The notes below the pieces were generated by a model. The model was not told the DNA's origin and did no database searches. It saw only the letters and a program-made list of their open reading frames with translations. Below are positions 32,901-45,099 of a stretch of 64,000 nt of DNA, one piece after another; within the stretch, counting starts at the first letter, position 1, and each line of letters opens with the position of its first letter. The stretch lies in NCBI RefSeq assembly GCF_036711975.1, contig NC_091966.1:27969501-28033500 (forward strand). The letters run 5' to 3'. The translations under genes were made by a program, and so were the position numbers. The DNA comes from Onthophagus taurus (taxonomy: Eukaryota > Arthropoda > Insecta > Coleoptera > Scarabaeidae).

Positions 32901-35900
32901 GAACTATTTTATGATGATTTTGCTACAATATTTTTTGTTTCGCTTTGAATAAATACTAAGATTTATCAGATTTCACTTTTATAATACGTTTAGAATCAAC
33001 AGTGTAGAACCTCCATGATCAATAGATAAATAATACACGAGCTTTAGAGGTAGATTTAAGTGTAATTCCAAGTCTTGTTATGCTTTAAATGATTAGTAGA
33101 GGTTTGGTCGAAAATATTAAGAAGCTGGATACAAAAAAGAAATACAGTTAGAAAAAACGTTAAATGGTAGTCTGTAATATTGTTCTTGCGCATTCTAATT
33201 TTTATAGGTTATATACTTCATGATTAAGTGCAAGTTATTAATACAAGCAAGCCTCCTTTCCAGAACAGATAAGATCAAACCAACCAAGCAGAAAACCTCA
33301 AACCAGAGACGTTGCACACCATTACTAACATCAATCATGAAATTAAAAAGTAGTCTGTTTTATTTCAAAACGTAAATGATCAAACTTAAGATCTTGTTGC
33401 AAACATTCGACTTGGTGTTATTTAATAAAGACGCCATATGTTCCACCAATATTTCTTGCATTAAACATTCAAGCACTAATTTTTGCATAAAACATCAGAA
33501 ATGTTGCAACAGCAGTAACAGTAACATTTAAAAGCTGTAATTTTAACATACTAGTTCAAAATTACACACTTCTTTATCTGATTTTATTACTCTTTTAATT
33601 GCTTTCAAAATTTTAACATGTATATACTTCTTTAAATTTATTGATGGCATAAACATATTAAGAAATGTATTTTTATAGAATTATATTTGTGTCAGCAGAC
33701 GAAGCAAAACAAGAAAGTAAACAAATTGCAACAACAAGAACAAAATATAAATTACAATCACAACATGCATTAAATTTTACCTTATCTTTAAATTAGGCAG
33801 ATCTTTCCCAAGCTTACTGCATGAGAAAGAGAAAACATAAAGAAATATTAGAACGTGTACACATGTTCAAAAACCACAACAAGTTTCTTGCACAACCGCT
33901 CCACTTTCGCTACTTTAAAATTATTATTTACTTGACATTACTTTAAAAAGAAATATCCTATTTAATTTTCTTACCTTTTCCTTCTCAAGGAATAATTATA
34001 TTGATCTTCTCCTTCTTCATCTGTGACACTATCATTCGTAATATCTTCAGCGCTATCAATAATTTGTCTTGTATCCGAACATCTCCTCTTTCTTAACACC
34101 TCATCCAGATCCAAACCATCCGTAATATTCCCGTTATCCGACGATGTTCGAATATCCGAAACGATATTTCCGTTCGTTACACCAATTAAAGCGGCCGAAA
34201 CTTTTCGTCCTATCGTTTCTAATCGATCATCATCGCTATAATCTCTCGTCGGCTGAGCGTTTCTATTCACATCATCCGTTTCATCTAAATCTAGATCTGA
34301 AGTGGATTCCCTAGAATATAAATTAGTAAAAACAGGACGTTCCGGTTCATCATGTTGAACCATATAATGTAGTTGAACGCTGGTATTTCCGTTAACATTT
34401 TCTTCGCCATCGTTTTCGGGCATACCCAAAACCACTCTTTGTGGTTGAGAGAATGATTTCCTAGCAGTGGGAGAAGTTGGCGATACTTGAACGCTAAAAT
34501 CATTTTCGCTTAAATCAGTTTGAGTTTCTGTATCAACCATTTGCGCCGTTGATGTTCCTTTTGACCGTGTTGAAACCCTCGAAGATGTACTGCTGTATTG
34601 TCTCTTTCGGGATCGTGTTGAACTGTGATGGGAAATTGTCGTTGATTCCGGTTTGTTGGATGAATTTAATTTAACGCATAATGAAGATTTTGAAGGAATC
34701 TACAAAAATGTTATACTGAAAATGGTTCATATTAAATATTGATCAATACTTACAATTTGTGGACTATCTGGACTTGTAAGACAATCGGGACTTGTTGGTG
34801 TTGTACTACTTTGAACACATTTTCTTTTTTCAACTTTTCGATTTATAAATGGAATTTTTCTTCTTCTCAAATCCTTGGGTTGGTGTTCCAGTTGTGTTAA
34901 GACCGACGTCAATTGCTGATACATTTGATTAACTTTGGCTAATCTCCTATCATAATAAACCCTAATATCCCTTAAATGCCTCAATTCAGATTCTCTTTCC
35001 TTGATCAATTGCTCCTCTTTCAATTGCAATTCTCTACGCTTATTTTGCAATTCCATTTTAAATTCGGTGATAATCGATTGAATTTCAACTTTCCATGTTT
35101 CTTGGGTTTTAAAGAATTGCTCGTCTTTGTACTGGCTTAAAATTTCTGCTGCAGCAATTTCTAAATGGCTGCTGATTAATTTAAATGAAGGCCTGTCTTT
35201 TGGATTGTAATTCCAGCACATGTTCATTAAAAGTTTGAATCCTTCAGGGCAAGTTGATGGGATTGGGGGTTTTAATTTTCCCATTCCGACCATGTACATA
35301 ATTGCACTTCGTTCCATGTCTTTGTAAGGCACTTCGCATGTTAATAATTCCCATAAAACCACGCCAAATGACCAAATATCAATTTTTTCGGAACATGGAG
35401 ATTCTTTTATTGCTTCGGGTGCCATCCACGCAACTGTACCACCAAAACTCATTTTTGTACTTACTTCGTTCCATGTTCTTGAAGTTCCAAAATCGCTGAT
35501 TTTTATGATTCTTTCATCACCAATTAAAACACTGCAATAAAAAAAAGTAATTTTTTATTAAAAGGATTTGATGTTTTCGATTTATGTACTTACTTGGGAC
35601 TTTTTAAATCTCTATGGATGATCTTATGGGCATGGAGATATTGCATCCCTGCAGCGATTTGTTTAGACCAATCTACAACTCTAGCTGGTGTGATGCAATC
35701 ACTATTATTCCTCAACAAGTTGTATAATGGTCCATAAGGGCAATACTCCATAACAATACAATAGCAAGGTTTTTGCGTACAAACTCCCTTAAATTTAATG
35801 ATATTCGGATGATTCAGTTTACGTAAATTCCTGATGTCGGTCTCTTTAACATCTTGAACTTTTTTTACTGCAACTTCTTCGTTATTTAATTTCCCATAAA

Positions 35901-36204
35901 AGACAACTCCTTGTCCTCCAGCTCCAAGAAGCGATAATTCACTAATATTTTCGAACGGAATCTCCCAATCATCTGGTGTTCCTTTGATTTCGTTGACACC
36001 TCCTTTTCCAATTGCTGACAAAAACGGACGAAGACAACCAAAAATGCCATTCATCCAACCTTTGTTTACGTTAAACTCTGTTTGAGAAGCATCTGGTGAG
36101 CTATCGTTGCATTGGGATTCGGGCACTTTTATGCCAACAACTTGAGGGTGGCCACCACCATCTTGAATATCTAATTGATCCAGGTTATTTTCGATGTAGA
36201 GCAT
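27000..36204 (-). CDS. wnd: Wallenda / dual leucine-zipper kinase (MAP3K12/13 orthologue), 4 coding exons
   Basis: Minus-strand exons are 36204-35594, 35531-34754, 34699-33975 and 27351-27000. All junctions are GT..AG and the phases match (AA|T, ATT|ATT, AG|T). The 821-residue product is a mixed-lineage-type MAP kinase kinase kinase that in insects acts in axon injury and synaptic growth signalling to JNK/p38. Visible: glycine loop GAGGQG (94-99), Lys114 in VAVKK, catalytic HRDLKSPN (197-204), DFG (217-219) and MAPE (240-243). A long leucine-rich coiled coil follows at about 347-418, the dimerisation zipper region. The C-terminal half is Ser-rich and acidic, with SLRRKS|IARRPIYPG formed exactly across the last splice. 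The last intron is 6.6 kb and contains foreign DNA. The ATG at 36204 lies one base after a good acceptor (tttttag|C), so an upstream exon, coding or not, is likely. Length fits the family (about 860-970 in vertebrates). Confidence 0.93.
28551..28904 (+). pseudogene. Penelope-like element RT fragment
   Basis: One frame gives HEYLNRIHKNLNFTLEIERD. After a one-step frameshift the next gives FLDLNLTRQNTDIEYNIYRK, then TIIPFDSAHTFSHK and YLINRVLKYPL. The segment INKLYQRLQN follows. This is the C-terminal RT/thumb region of Penelope-like elements, where FLDL..I.R and YRKP..TDT.IP are the recognisable motifs. There is no GIY-YIG part here; the homology stops at 28904, where ci-like sequence begins. 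Confidence 0.8.
28920..30370 (+). pseudogene. ci: Unprocessed fragment of a cubitus interruptus/Gli-type gene
   Basis: Coding-like pieces in order on the plus strand: DSSPRSEDMQSHKTASLSSP with SIKSE (28920-29000); FDVNSPGQQQQGSPLGITQL to DPAWPYDADLE (29056-29214); IDTVSSYYGSMKNADMSRKT (from 29274); SRRSSQMSTATTGGTALPHP (about 29460). Then come GGDSRRMSEPCHTITDRKSP with PPRPASVSLLPLKG, and ENKLIIPDEMMHYLNQEAD. SRRSSQMS and the IPDxMxxYLNQ block are features I associate with insect Ci and vertebrate Gli C-terminal halves. Intron positions are preserved (DLE|gtaata..tttag|IDT). The first intron's donor has become AT (GAG|ATAAAA), and there are several stops and frameshifts. No zinc fingers are present. 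It is a DNA-level partial duplicate, not a retrocopy. It lies antisense to wallenda and is very unlikely to be functional. Base-calling errors could mimic some frame breaks. Confidence 0.7.
32300..32480 (+). repeat. tRNA-Asp-derived SINE-like head with CA/CG-rich tail
   Basis: The sequence TAGTATAGTGGTT at about 32314-32326 is identical to the D-arm/A-box of tRNA-Asp. It is followed by gtcccccactcctg, where tRNA-Asp has its anticodon arm. The B box is degraded. The region then runs into gtgcacacgcgatacacacac-type dinucleotide-rich DNA (split here). No intact tRNA can be folded. I read it as a SINE or tRNA pseudogene head inside the wallenda intron. Confidence 0.45.
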
Positions 36205-37216
36205 GCTAAAAATAAATAAATAAAATTTATTAATAAAAGAGTCATAATTTGTGAAGGCGTTTTTTAGTCGTTAAATATTTTAATATATTGAAATGTCTTT
36301 AAACTGAGTCATCACATCAATTTGCAAAGAGAGACATAAATAGTTAATAGACATTCCGATGTGTTGGAGAGTTGTACTCTGTTGAATTGCATTACTCAAC
36401 ATCCACACAACAACAAACAACGTAAATACGACATACAAACGCGCTCATTTGACGAGCTGTGTGTATACTGGGTCAATGATCACGCGCATTTCCATGACAA
36501 TAACTTGTAGTTTATAGGTATATGAGTAATTTGAAAGTGTAGGTGGATGGATTTGCATTTTGTCCCTTTAAAAACATAAATTTTGCACGTTTAAAGACGA
36601 TAAAGGGGAGATTGAAAAGGGAATCTTGATGAATATTCAAATTAGAGTCTAAAAAAAGTGGAAATTATAACATGAAATTCGTGAATAACGGCGAGGGATG
36701 TTTTTGTCCCCTATTTTCTTGGTTATCATAAATATTATCACCCCATATAAAAATATGGGAACATGAGTTGAGTTTGAATTTAATTAAATAAGGGATTGTT
36801 TTTCTTTTTTTATTTAATATAAAAGATATTTATTTTATCATTATTAGATATAAGTTAGATCGATATGATTACATTATTTTTTGAATTTATCATTTTTAAG
36901 AATGATGACTAACAAATTTGTGATCAGTTATTTGTTAATTTAAAGATAATATTATAAGCATAATTTTAGATGAATTTTTGTGTGTAATCTATAGATATTT
37001 ATAGATTCAAATCGTTTTAAAATTTATTTCAGTCTTTTTCTCCAAATAAATAAATTTCTCCCTGAATGCCTCCCAAAATGTAGAAGTTTGTCTATCTATT
37101 AGAAACATTATTTTATTATATAGATACATATAACGGTATTTTAACAGTAATAATTTATAGCAAGAAAGAAGTAAGTATAATGTCGTATTTAACCGACTTT
37201 TCCATACTTAACTGTA
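36205..37216. other. Upstream flank or intron of wallenda
   Basis: There is no clear coding exon. The minus strand immediately before the wallenda ATG is atttatttttag|C, an acceptor. A palindrome-like ataaaaatatgggaaca patch and a 'cacacaacaacaaacaac' run are the only visible structure. Confidence 0.4.
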
Positions 37217-38056
37217 CAGGGTGGGCAAATTTGGGTGTTATTATAGGCTATCTCAGAAACTATAAGAGATACGAAAAAAGTAGGTGCCATGTCCCGGTCT
37301 CTTTTTTCGAGACTAATTCAATCCCGCAAACATCAAACCTCTATCTTCTTTTGTTTTTAAGTTATAGCCAAAAAGTCAAATTTTCGTGATTTCAAAAAAT
37401 GCTCATATTTCGTTTATTTTTCAAATTATAGGAATGGGGTTGATACGTTCTTAAGACACTTTTTTAAGTGGAATATACTGCCGTTGAAAAGTTTTAAATA
37501 TACTTGATGATTTTTGAGATATAACACAAAGTTGTGTTTTTTTAAATACAAACTATACTCGATTATGATGTTAAAGAAAAGAGCATATTTTTAGCTTTCC
37601 AATGATGTATCGCACGCATAATGTTTCTGCGGAAAATAAGCGTTAATTTTCAATTTTTAAAATATTAAAGATTAAAATTCAAATTTTTAATTATAGTAGG
37701 CGAGGAAAACGCTAAATACTACTTAGTTACTATAGCAACTTGAGTTTACTTGTCATTTCATTCATAAATTTTGCGAAACGAGTTTCCCGTTTAAGAAGTT
37801 CCGCATTATCTTTAAAGAAAACGATAAAATTAAATATAGAATATATTGGAGTCCGCTTTGAAGATGATACATAAGTCTTCATATCCCCATTTTTCCCCTT
37901 TTTGGCTATAACTTAAAAACAAAAGAAGATAGAGATTTGATCTTTACGGGATTGGATTAGTCTCGGAAAAAGAGACCGGGACATGGCACCTACTTTTTTT
38001 GTATCTCTTATAGTTTCTGAGATAGCCTATAATAACACCCAAATTTGCCCACCCTG
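37217..38056. mobile_element. 840-bp MITE, TA target duplication, ~165-bp inverted repeats
   Basis: The ends are CAGGGTGGGCAAATTTGGGT and its reverse complement, flanked by TA on both sides (37215-37216 and 38057-38058). The arms run to about 37382 and from about 37890 with few mismatches, including atctcagaaactataagaga and agaagatagag blocks. The interior is AT-rich and non-coding. The CAGGGTGG tip is shared with the DD41D element at 15504-18000, so a related Tc1/mariner-class transposase probably mobilised it. Confidence 0.9.
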
Positions 38057-41000
38057 TACGTAACTGAACCTTGACACATGAACCTTTGACATGTATCTAA
38101 ATACGTTGAGTCGATGAAGGAAAGTTGTATTCATACAGGTGTCATATGCCGTAATATAAAGTTTGAGTTCTGCCTAATTGTTTTCAGAAAATGCTCGGAG
38201 CATCTAAGGTATTTGCCGAATTCCAAGTTACTTAGCAGAAATTTTGTAGAATTTACATTAAGCAGTTATTTCAGAGCAATATCTATTAATTTCTGAATAT
38301 TTGCAATAGCAACATCTTCTGATCAAAGGTACGTATAAATCTGGAAATTGTTAGCTTAGAAATGCAGTTTTGCATGCCGAGGAGTAACTAAAAAATGAAA
38401 TAAAAACTATCCAACCAAAAGGATAATAATATTTTAACAATGATTAATAACATGCGCAATATGTGGTAAGAAAAGCATAGCATTTTGCAACATTGTCATA
38501 GAAATCCCATCATTCTCATAATCTATTGTCTTCTCTTACTTATTAAAATCCACTTATATAAATTCAAATTTTTCATTTACCAGAATGAATTGGAAGTAAT
38601 GAAATCTGCATCATAAGATGTTATGCTTCATGCTTAGAAGATTGTGATTTTTTATTTACATCCTTTTCATAACAAGTTTTACTAACATTAGTAAGTTGAC
38701 GCACTTTATACTGATTTCAGGCTCGAGTTTATCATATCCTTAGTTGTAACATCAAGATTTTCAATAATAACAAGTTGTAATAAGTTGTCTTTGACAACAA
38801 AAGTTTCTTTACGATGTTTACAGAAAGTTGACAGTTAGTATAAGTTAGAACTCCGAAAAGGAATCTACTATATGGTTGAGCACCCTAATACTTAAAATAT
38901 CAGGATCTTAAAGATTGAAAATATCTCATGCAAAACGAATTAACACACGTAATGTAAAGTAAGCAGGTAATGCTATACCTAATACAATTCGAGCAATAAA
39001 TATATTGTTTTATTTTATAATACAATGGTTTGCGAGTTTTTTACAAAAAAAAGATGCCTTTGAAGGAAAATATTTGACTAGGAAGGAATTTGAAGAAATT
39101 ATCGTAATAATAACAACTGATGAAGACGACTATGAAGATTTGAATATTGAACCAACAAATGATTATGTAGTTGGTGAAGATTTATTTAGGTTGAATCCAA
39201 TAACTTTGAATTTTAAGATGGGGTTATTTTGGAATGATCAACCACAATTTGAACAAGCAGAAGGATCAAGCAGTTAATAAAACTAAAAGAAAAATATTCG
39301 AAAATAATCAGGAGATAAAAAGAGTGTAATATTAACTGAAGGTAATTTAAAGTTTGTTAATTTGTAACAATTCATTCACAAACTTCGAGCATTTTCAAGC
39401 TAGAACTGCGTAGACAAAGAACCCCTTTAAATGTTTAGTTTCAACAGCACTAATAGCGCTAGTCGATATTCTATTTGCAGCACACACTACAAATATTTGT
39501 AATCATGTTTCTTGGACACATAATAATTTCATGCCAATGTTACATGGTCTCAAAGATCTACGGACTTACATGTGTATGAGTTTTTTGTATCTACATGTTG
39601 GATAATGTGATAAATTATACTGAGAAGAAACTTATGCAGAGCATTCAACTACTTGAATGAACATCACTTCCAGGGCATTATTTATTATTTTTCACAATTA
39701 AACTGATTTTAATTTCGTGTCTGCCATGAATCACCCTGCATTATAACTTTGCATCTTTAGCGACGCGCCGGGAATCTAAGAGAATTTATTTTTTTCTTAC
39801 AATTGGTTTGAATAACGTCTTCTGATCTTGTAATCAACGTTGATGACAACAGGAAGCAAAAACGGCAAACAACGATTTTTCTATCAACCTTGCCCTGATG
39901 ATGGTAAATGAATATACCTAACATACCTAAATTACCTATGGGAGTGCTTATTTGGTGCACACTGTGATATGTAGATACAAAATTTTATTTATACAAAGAA
40001 GTTATAAAATTTAGTACCAGTTACTTAATATGGGCTTAATAAACAGTTGATTACTAGTTGACAAATTAATTATAGCGACAAATTTACTGTTTTTTGATTA
40101 CTAGTAGTGCAGGAGTGTTACTAGAAACGAAATTAAATCCTACAGGTGGCAAAGGTTTGCTTCTAAAATAAGTAGCGCCACCTAAGATCAGTGTGTTAGT
40201 ATGTTTTTGAGTTTTAGTAAAACAATCCGGCAATAACAAGATTACAATGTACTTGACTCCAAAATCCCGTTGGAGTTTGTTATTACAATCGTATCACGGT
40301 TTATTAATATATTCTGTTATACTTTATATTGTACATTATATTGTACGCCTTACCTTGACTAAGTAGATATGGCATTTTGCAACATCATCTTGCTTAGGTA
40401 AGTTATCATAAGCTCTTATAGGTTTTAGCATTTGATTATATAGTTTCCGATATTTTTTTTATGACCCTCAGAAACAGTAGTGGCAGTAATTATCACCCCG
40501 AAAAAGTACCTAGACGTGATTTATGATAGGCCCACCTAGTGAACTAGGTGCAGGGACGCACTACTTTTTTTATTATATTTTAAATTAAAAACACTTAAAC
40601 AGTATTTAGAGTATCAATTATTGTTTACATTCGAAAAATACAAATTTTAAATAAATTTGTATTTTCACACAAAGTAATGGTATTTAAGTTTTTAAATATT
40701 ATGTTTTTGTAATTTGCGTTAATGCGGATCTGAACAACTCACGCCAGAATTGGAGTTCGTAAACTACCTGTATACAACCCCGTCTTTGTTAGTTATATCA
40801 CTGCAATGAAGTCATAAAAACCACCAGAAATATCGGAAACTATACAAGGTGCAGCAGAAAAAAAAGTATTGTTGAAGGACTGATACAGAAATGGGCTAGA
40901 CATTTTTAGCCCTACAGCTTTGAATACAATATATTCGCAGTGGACTATCGTTTTTTTTTTCATTCATTCTCTCCGTAGCAATTTCACATCTGATTTCATA

Positions 41001-41595
41001 TTTTCATATATCAATATTATAATAATACATTTGTAATAATTATAATATATTTGGTATTATACACATATTATTACTTTTTAACAACAAGAGCAGTATCGTC
41101 AGCAAATGTGGTCATCGTGAACTTTATATCTTATGGAATATCGTATGTATATAGTGAATATATTATTTAATTGCCTATCGTGCCACCATATTTATATTTT
41201 TCTTATTTATGGAATAAATATCTAAAGAAATCTTCAATGCTACTTGGACTATTTTGAAGAAAGATGATTTCCTATCTATCCTATTTTGAACAAAAGATTT
41301 TGGCATAATGTTTACGCACACTTTTCACACTTACTCGTTAAGCATAAGCGTAATTTATATCCTGATAATGCTTCGTGAATTACTAAATATGTGTAGTAGA
41401 GTAACTGGTTAGACACAACAGTCCGTATTACCGCATCATCAACACTCATTGTTGATAAACCTTAATACAAGACAAAATATCTTGTTTACTAAAATGAGTG
41501 AGTAACATGTTGACAGAAATCAAATTACTGTTAATATTATAAAGTAGCCGTTAATATCTGAATTTTTTTGTAGGTCTGGGTGGTATTGCAGTTTG
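38057..41595. other. Gene-poor stretch
   Basis: The most coding-like frame is 39005-39277 (plus), 90 codons, with an acidic segment (TTDEDDYEDLNIEPTNDY). It matches no family I know and lacks convincing splice context. The rest shows no domain, repeat or RNA gene that I can support. Confidence 0.4.
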
Positions 41596-41775
41596 AAACA
41601 AGACTTCAAACTTCGAAGAAAATTGCAACATGGCATCCGAAACGTTAAACACTTTTTCAAAAGACTTAACCCGAAAGGTTCTAGTTGTAGGCTTAGTGTT
41701 AGTTCTAGTGATAGTGCTAGTATTAGTTTTAGTTTAATTAACACCAGACGTGAAAGCGTTCGTACTTATAATGTC
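41596..41775 (+). repeat. Penelope-associated-like repeat, copy 2
   Basis: The plus strand reads cttcgaagaaaattgcaaca, then tggcatccgaaacg, cactttttc, gtgctagtattagttttag and gaaagcgttcgtactt. These correspond in order to the minus-strand reading of 2912-3044. The motif gttctagtgatagtgctagt is locally reduplicated. The block again carries the GCATCCGAAA element shared with the Penelope-like remnant at 44.7 kb. Confidence 0.5.
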
Positions 41776-43664
41776 GTAATATCTATCTCCAAAATTATGA
41801 CACGATCTCTCTTTCTTCAACTCAAAATCATACCATTCAATAATTGATTGCTAAACGATATACAACTCAACCGTTAACCATTTCTAATTAAAGCTTAAAA
41901 TATTTATTTAGTTCAAATTCTTTAATTAATTTCTGAATACTTTTTGTTGCATAATCGATTAATGTATTTTTTTTTATATCGTTTATCCTTTTTTATCGTT
42001 CATATTCATAGGGTACTATATCTTATCTAGGATTCGAAAAAGAAATGTAGATTTATGGTGTAACCATGTAAACATTGTCTTGATTCAATTTAAAAGATAT
42101 AATGTCGAACCGTATTAATTGCTTAACAAGATTTTCTGCAAATTGTGTACGTTATATTTTTCAAGATCATTACACAAATATGTTATTGGGTTTATTTACG
42201 ATTATAAAGGAAAATTACGTCGTGAACACGAATTTGTTATGTATTTGAAAATATCGAACGATATTTTATCAGTTTTCTACATTTTTCTTGTTCATACCAA
42301 AACTAAATTGTATTATAAAAATGAACATTATTTTATATCGTAAGTATCTATAGCTGTCTTGACACTTATGAAGTTCGTTATGTATTCGGTATTGCTCACC
42401 GGAAATTTTACGATCAATTTTCTCCCCTTTATAAAGGTTAAATGTCTGGTCAATGTTTCCACCCCAACAACTTGACGACAAAACCTATTAATGTGAGAAA
42501 AGTGTCGTATTCGAACATAAACGAACATAATCCAGAGAACAATTCAATTATGAATGAGACCCAAACAGTATTGATTTATTGTTAGCCGTTGTATGACAAA
42601 GTAAATAAAAATAGAAGTAATAATTTGTGCGTTGCACGATTATAACTACATTATTTGATTACGCTTTTTATAAGAATCAATTTTTTGGCAACACAAAAGA
42701 TTTCGTTTATTATCAGTCGATTTAAAGCCTTGAACTCTCTGAAAGTGACATTGATAGAATAAGCTATCTACGCTGTGAAATTCACAGATGCAACAGATGC
42801 AGAACATTTTTTAAACACTTAATTTCAAAATATTTAACTTGTTCCAACACTTAATTCGATTAAAAATAATTTTCAGCTGTGCACATACAAAACTACTTAG
42901 GTGTTATATAAACATCGCTAAATCTTATCTACTCAATAAACAGTTAAGTAATTTCCTTTTTCTTGTTTCCTATGTCTTTCTTCTCTTATCTTTACACATA
43001 CATAGTTGCAAATATGATTTATTTCTATTTGTTTTATTATAAGCGCATTTATCATAATCACCATTCACCGGAATAAAAATATCGTGCAACGAACCTAAAG
43101 TCTGTTTAATTAAAACTTTCTTTATTCTCATTTTATTTAAGTAAGGAAGAAACAGTAAATATTTTATTAATCGATTAACTGATTAGAGAATTTATACAAA
43201 AAAAATACATAAATCATTTTTATTTGAAGTTTTCCAAGATTGTGATAAAACGCCCTGTCGTGTGTACTTAACCGACCTAACAAATTGCGATAACCTTGTA
43301 TAAGATCGGCAATGAAACTATCTCGAAGCAAAAACAAACTCCGCTTTAAATGTTTAATAATAATTTTTATAGCACGGTTATAAACTGCGATTTAAAATAA
43401 GGTATGATTTGAGTAAGTACACAAAAAATGAAGAGATAACGTTTGTTGAAAACAGTCATCCGAAACATAACATTGTTATTGAAGGAAACAAAATTATGCT
43501 GTTGTTTATTGTATTTCTCGTTAATGGGAAACATAAACCTGAAATGGATTTATTTTGAAAAATGGCAAAATAAAGTTCGAACATATGGTTAAAAGATAAG
43601 ACGCTATCGATTAACGTTGTACAGAATGATTCCGTTCAATGGAGCAGCTATGAATGTTTGAATA
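41776..43664. other. Gene-poor stretch
   Basis: Only short open frames without domains occur on both strands. I see no repeats or RNA genes. Confidence 0.4.
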
Positions 43665-43843
43665 CCGTATTTTCTCGAATCTTATCCGCACTCGAATCTA
43701 ATCCGCACCCCGATTTTAAAAATGCAATGATGGTAAAAAAAGTTGGTTTTCCAATGTAATCCACATCCGATTGTAATCCGCATTTGATTTAAGAGCATAC
43801 AAAATTTGTAAAAAGGGTGCGGATTAGATTCGAGAAAATACGG
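43665..43843. mobile_element. 179-bp MITE with TA duplication
   Basis: The ends CCGTATTTTCTCGAATCTTA and the reverse complement of the right end (gattcgagaaaatacgg) pair over about 30 bases, with gcggattagattcgag inside. TA flanks both sides (43663-43664 and 43844-43845). The interior repeats the aatccgca motif. Superfamily is not assignable by eye. Confidence 0.85.
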
Positions 43844-44045
43844 TATTTGTTATGTTGAATATTTTCAAATTAATTCTAGAAAATAGTATAACTAAAAGTT
43901 ATGAGTTTTATTAAAACACTGTTTAAATCAGTTGAAAATTAAAATAGAATTCTAAAAAAGCAAAGAAAATTAAAGTTATGATTGTGGTTTTGGAAATCAA
44001 ACTTATGGCTATGATACATGGATAACATCTTTGTTACATGAAAAT

Positions 44046-44645
44046 ACAATGGTTTGAGAATTTCTTAAATCATTTATACAACCAGCATGCAGTGATTAAG
44101 TTCAAAATGGAGGAAGAAAACAGCAACCAACTACCATTCCATTTCAATGTCTAGGAGTACCAAGAATGGAGAACTCAAACGAGCAGTGTATCTGCAGAAA
44201 ACGCACACTAACAGACCTATAAGCTGCATCATTCACAACAAAAGATGTACTTAATTCGCACAATTTTGAAAGAAGTATGAAACTATGCGACAACAAGGAG
44301 AAGAAGATCCGGTAAGTCAACCTATTGTATATCCACTTTCCCTTTGTTTTAGGTGTAACAGAACAAATCAGTCAGGCGACTGAACAAGGATGACGTCGTG
44401 GTGAGACATGGAACCGTTAGCGAGCTACGAAACGCATTGCCAATGGCAAAGGACAAACTTTCTCCATTAAAGGGTCAGAAGTCTACAGATTGTTGTGCAA
44501 GTATGGGAAGTACTATATCACAAACAGTATTTAACATGAAGTGATGTATAAAGGAACACGAAAAGGATATCAGATGGGGAAAAACCAACCAGCATCAAGA
44601 GAATGTATGGTATGGAGTTCAGGCGATCATGAAAGATATGGCTAG
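44046..44645 (+). pseudogene. Penelope-like element remnant: RT thumb and GIY-YIG endonuclease
   Basis: The plus strand reads WFENFLNHLYNQHAVIKFKM, then EEENSNQLPFHF, which matches the Penelope RT stretch 'LN..HP.IKFT.E.E....PFLD'. AVYLQKTHTNRPI follows in another frame. At about 44482 comes VYRLLCKYGKYYIT, the GIY-YIG nuclease core, and then KEHEKDIRWGKTNQHQE. Frames are broken in several places. Penelope-like elements are the eukaryotic retroelements with RT plus GIY-YIG, so the joint presence is diagnostic. Confidence 0.8.
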
Positions 44646-44793
44646 ACTCGGTGCAGAATCTCCTATTGATTAGTTCAATAATTAAATATTGGAGTTTACA
44701 TTGTCAATTTTCCACTAACTTTATCTCTTTCTGCAGAAGCTTTCAACACGGCATCCAAAATGTAAAACTGCATTTTAACAGATAAAGTCCCCT

Positions 44794-44890
44794 GAGTAAA
44801 TGTTATTAGAAATAAACTAGAAACTTAACCAGACAGTTTCTAGTTTATTTCAAAGTTTCTAGTTTACTTTATTTCTAATAACATTTACTC
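44794..44890. repeat. ~97-bp palindrome after the Penelope-like remnant
   Basis: The left arm gagtaaatgttattagaaat and right arm atttctaataacatttactc are exact complements. The next section, aaactagaaact, pairs with several agtttctagttta repeats. A single strand could form a long hairpin. Confidence 0.85.
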
Positions 44891-45099
44891 GGCGGACTTA
44901 AATAATCAATTTTGAACGATTTTCAAAAAAATTTAAGTCTTTAGAAGATGTTTTATGATTATAAAATAATATTAATTCAACTCATTTAGACGATCTTTAT
45001 TCAGAAAAATTGCTGAGAAACTGTATCCTTTCTAGGCGATTAATTGTGCATTCTAAAATCTATTTGAAGGAATGATGATGAAATTGAACATAACATTCG

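Larger units (their letters stand above)
27352..33974 (-). other. Last intron of wallenda, loaded with foreign DNA
   Basis: It is bounded by aaag|gtaaga at 33974 and tttacag|tatt at 27352 (minus strand). Besides the Penelope-like and ci-like fragments and the SINE head listed separately, I see nothing recognisable in 27353-28550, 30371-32300 or 32480-33974. Confidence 0.85.

Noticed and set aside
39005..39277. 90-codon plus frame with acidic stretch
   Set aside because: Isolated, no known motif, weak start context; kept only as a note in the gap description.
41593..41847. 84-codon plus frame
   Set aside because: It runs through the Penelope-associated repeat and its Ser-rich part is the reduplicated gttctagtgatagtgctagt motif.
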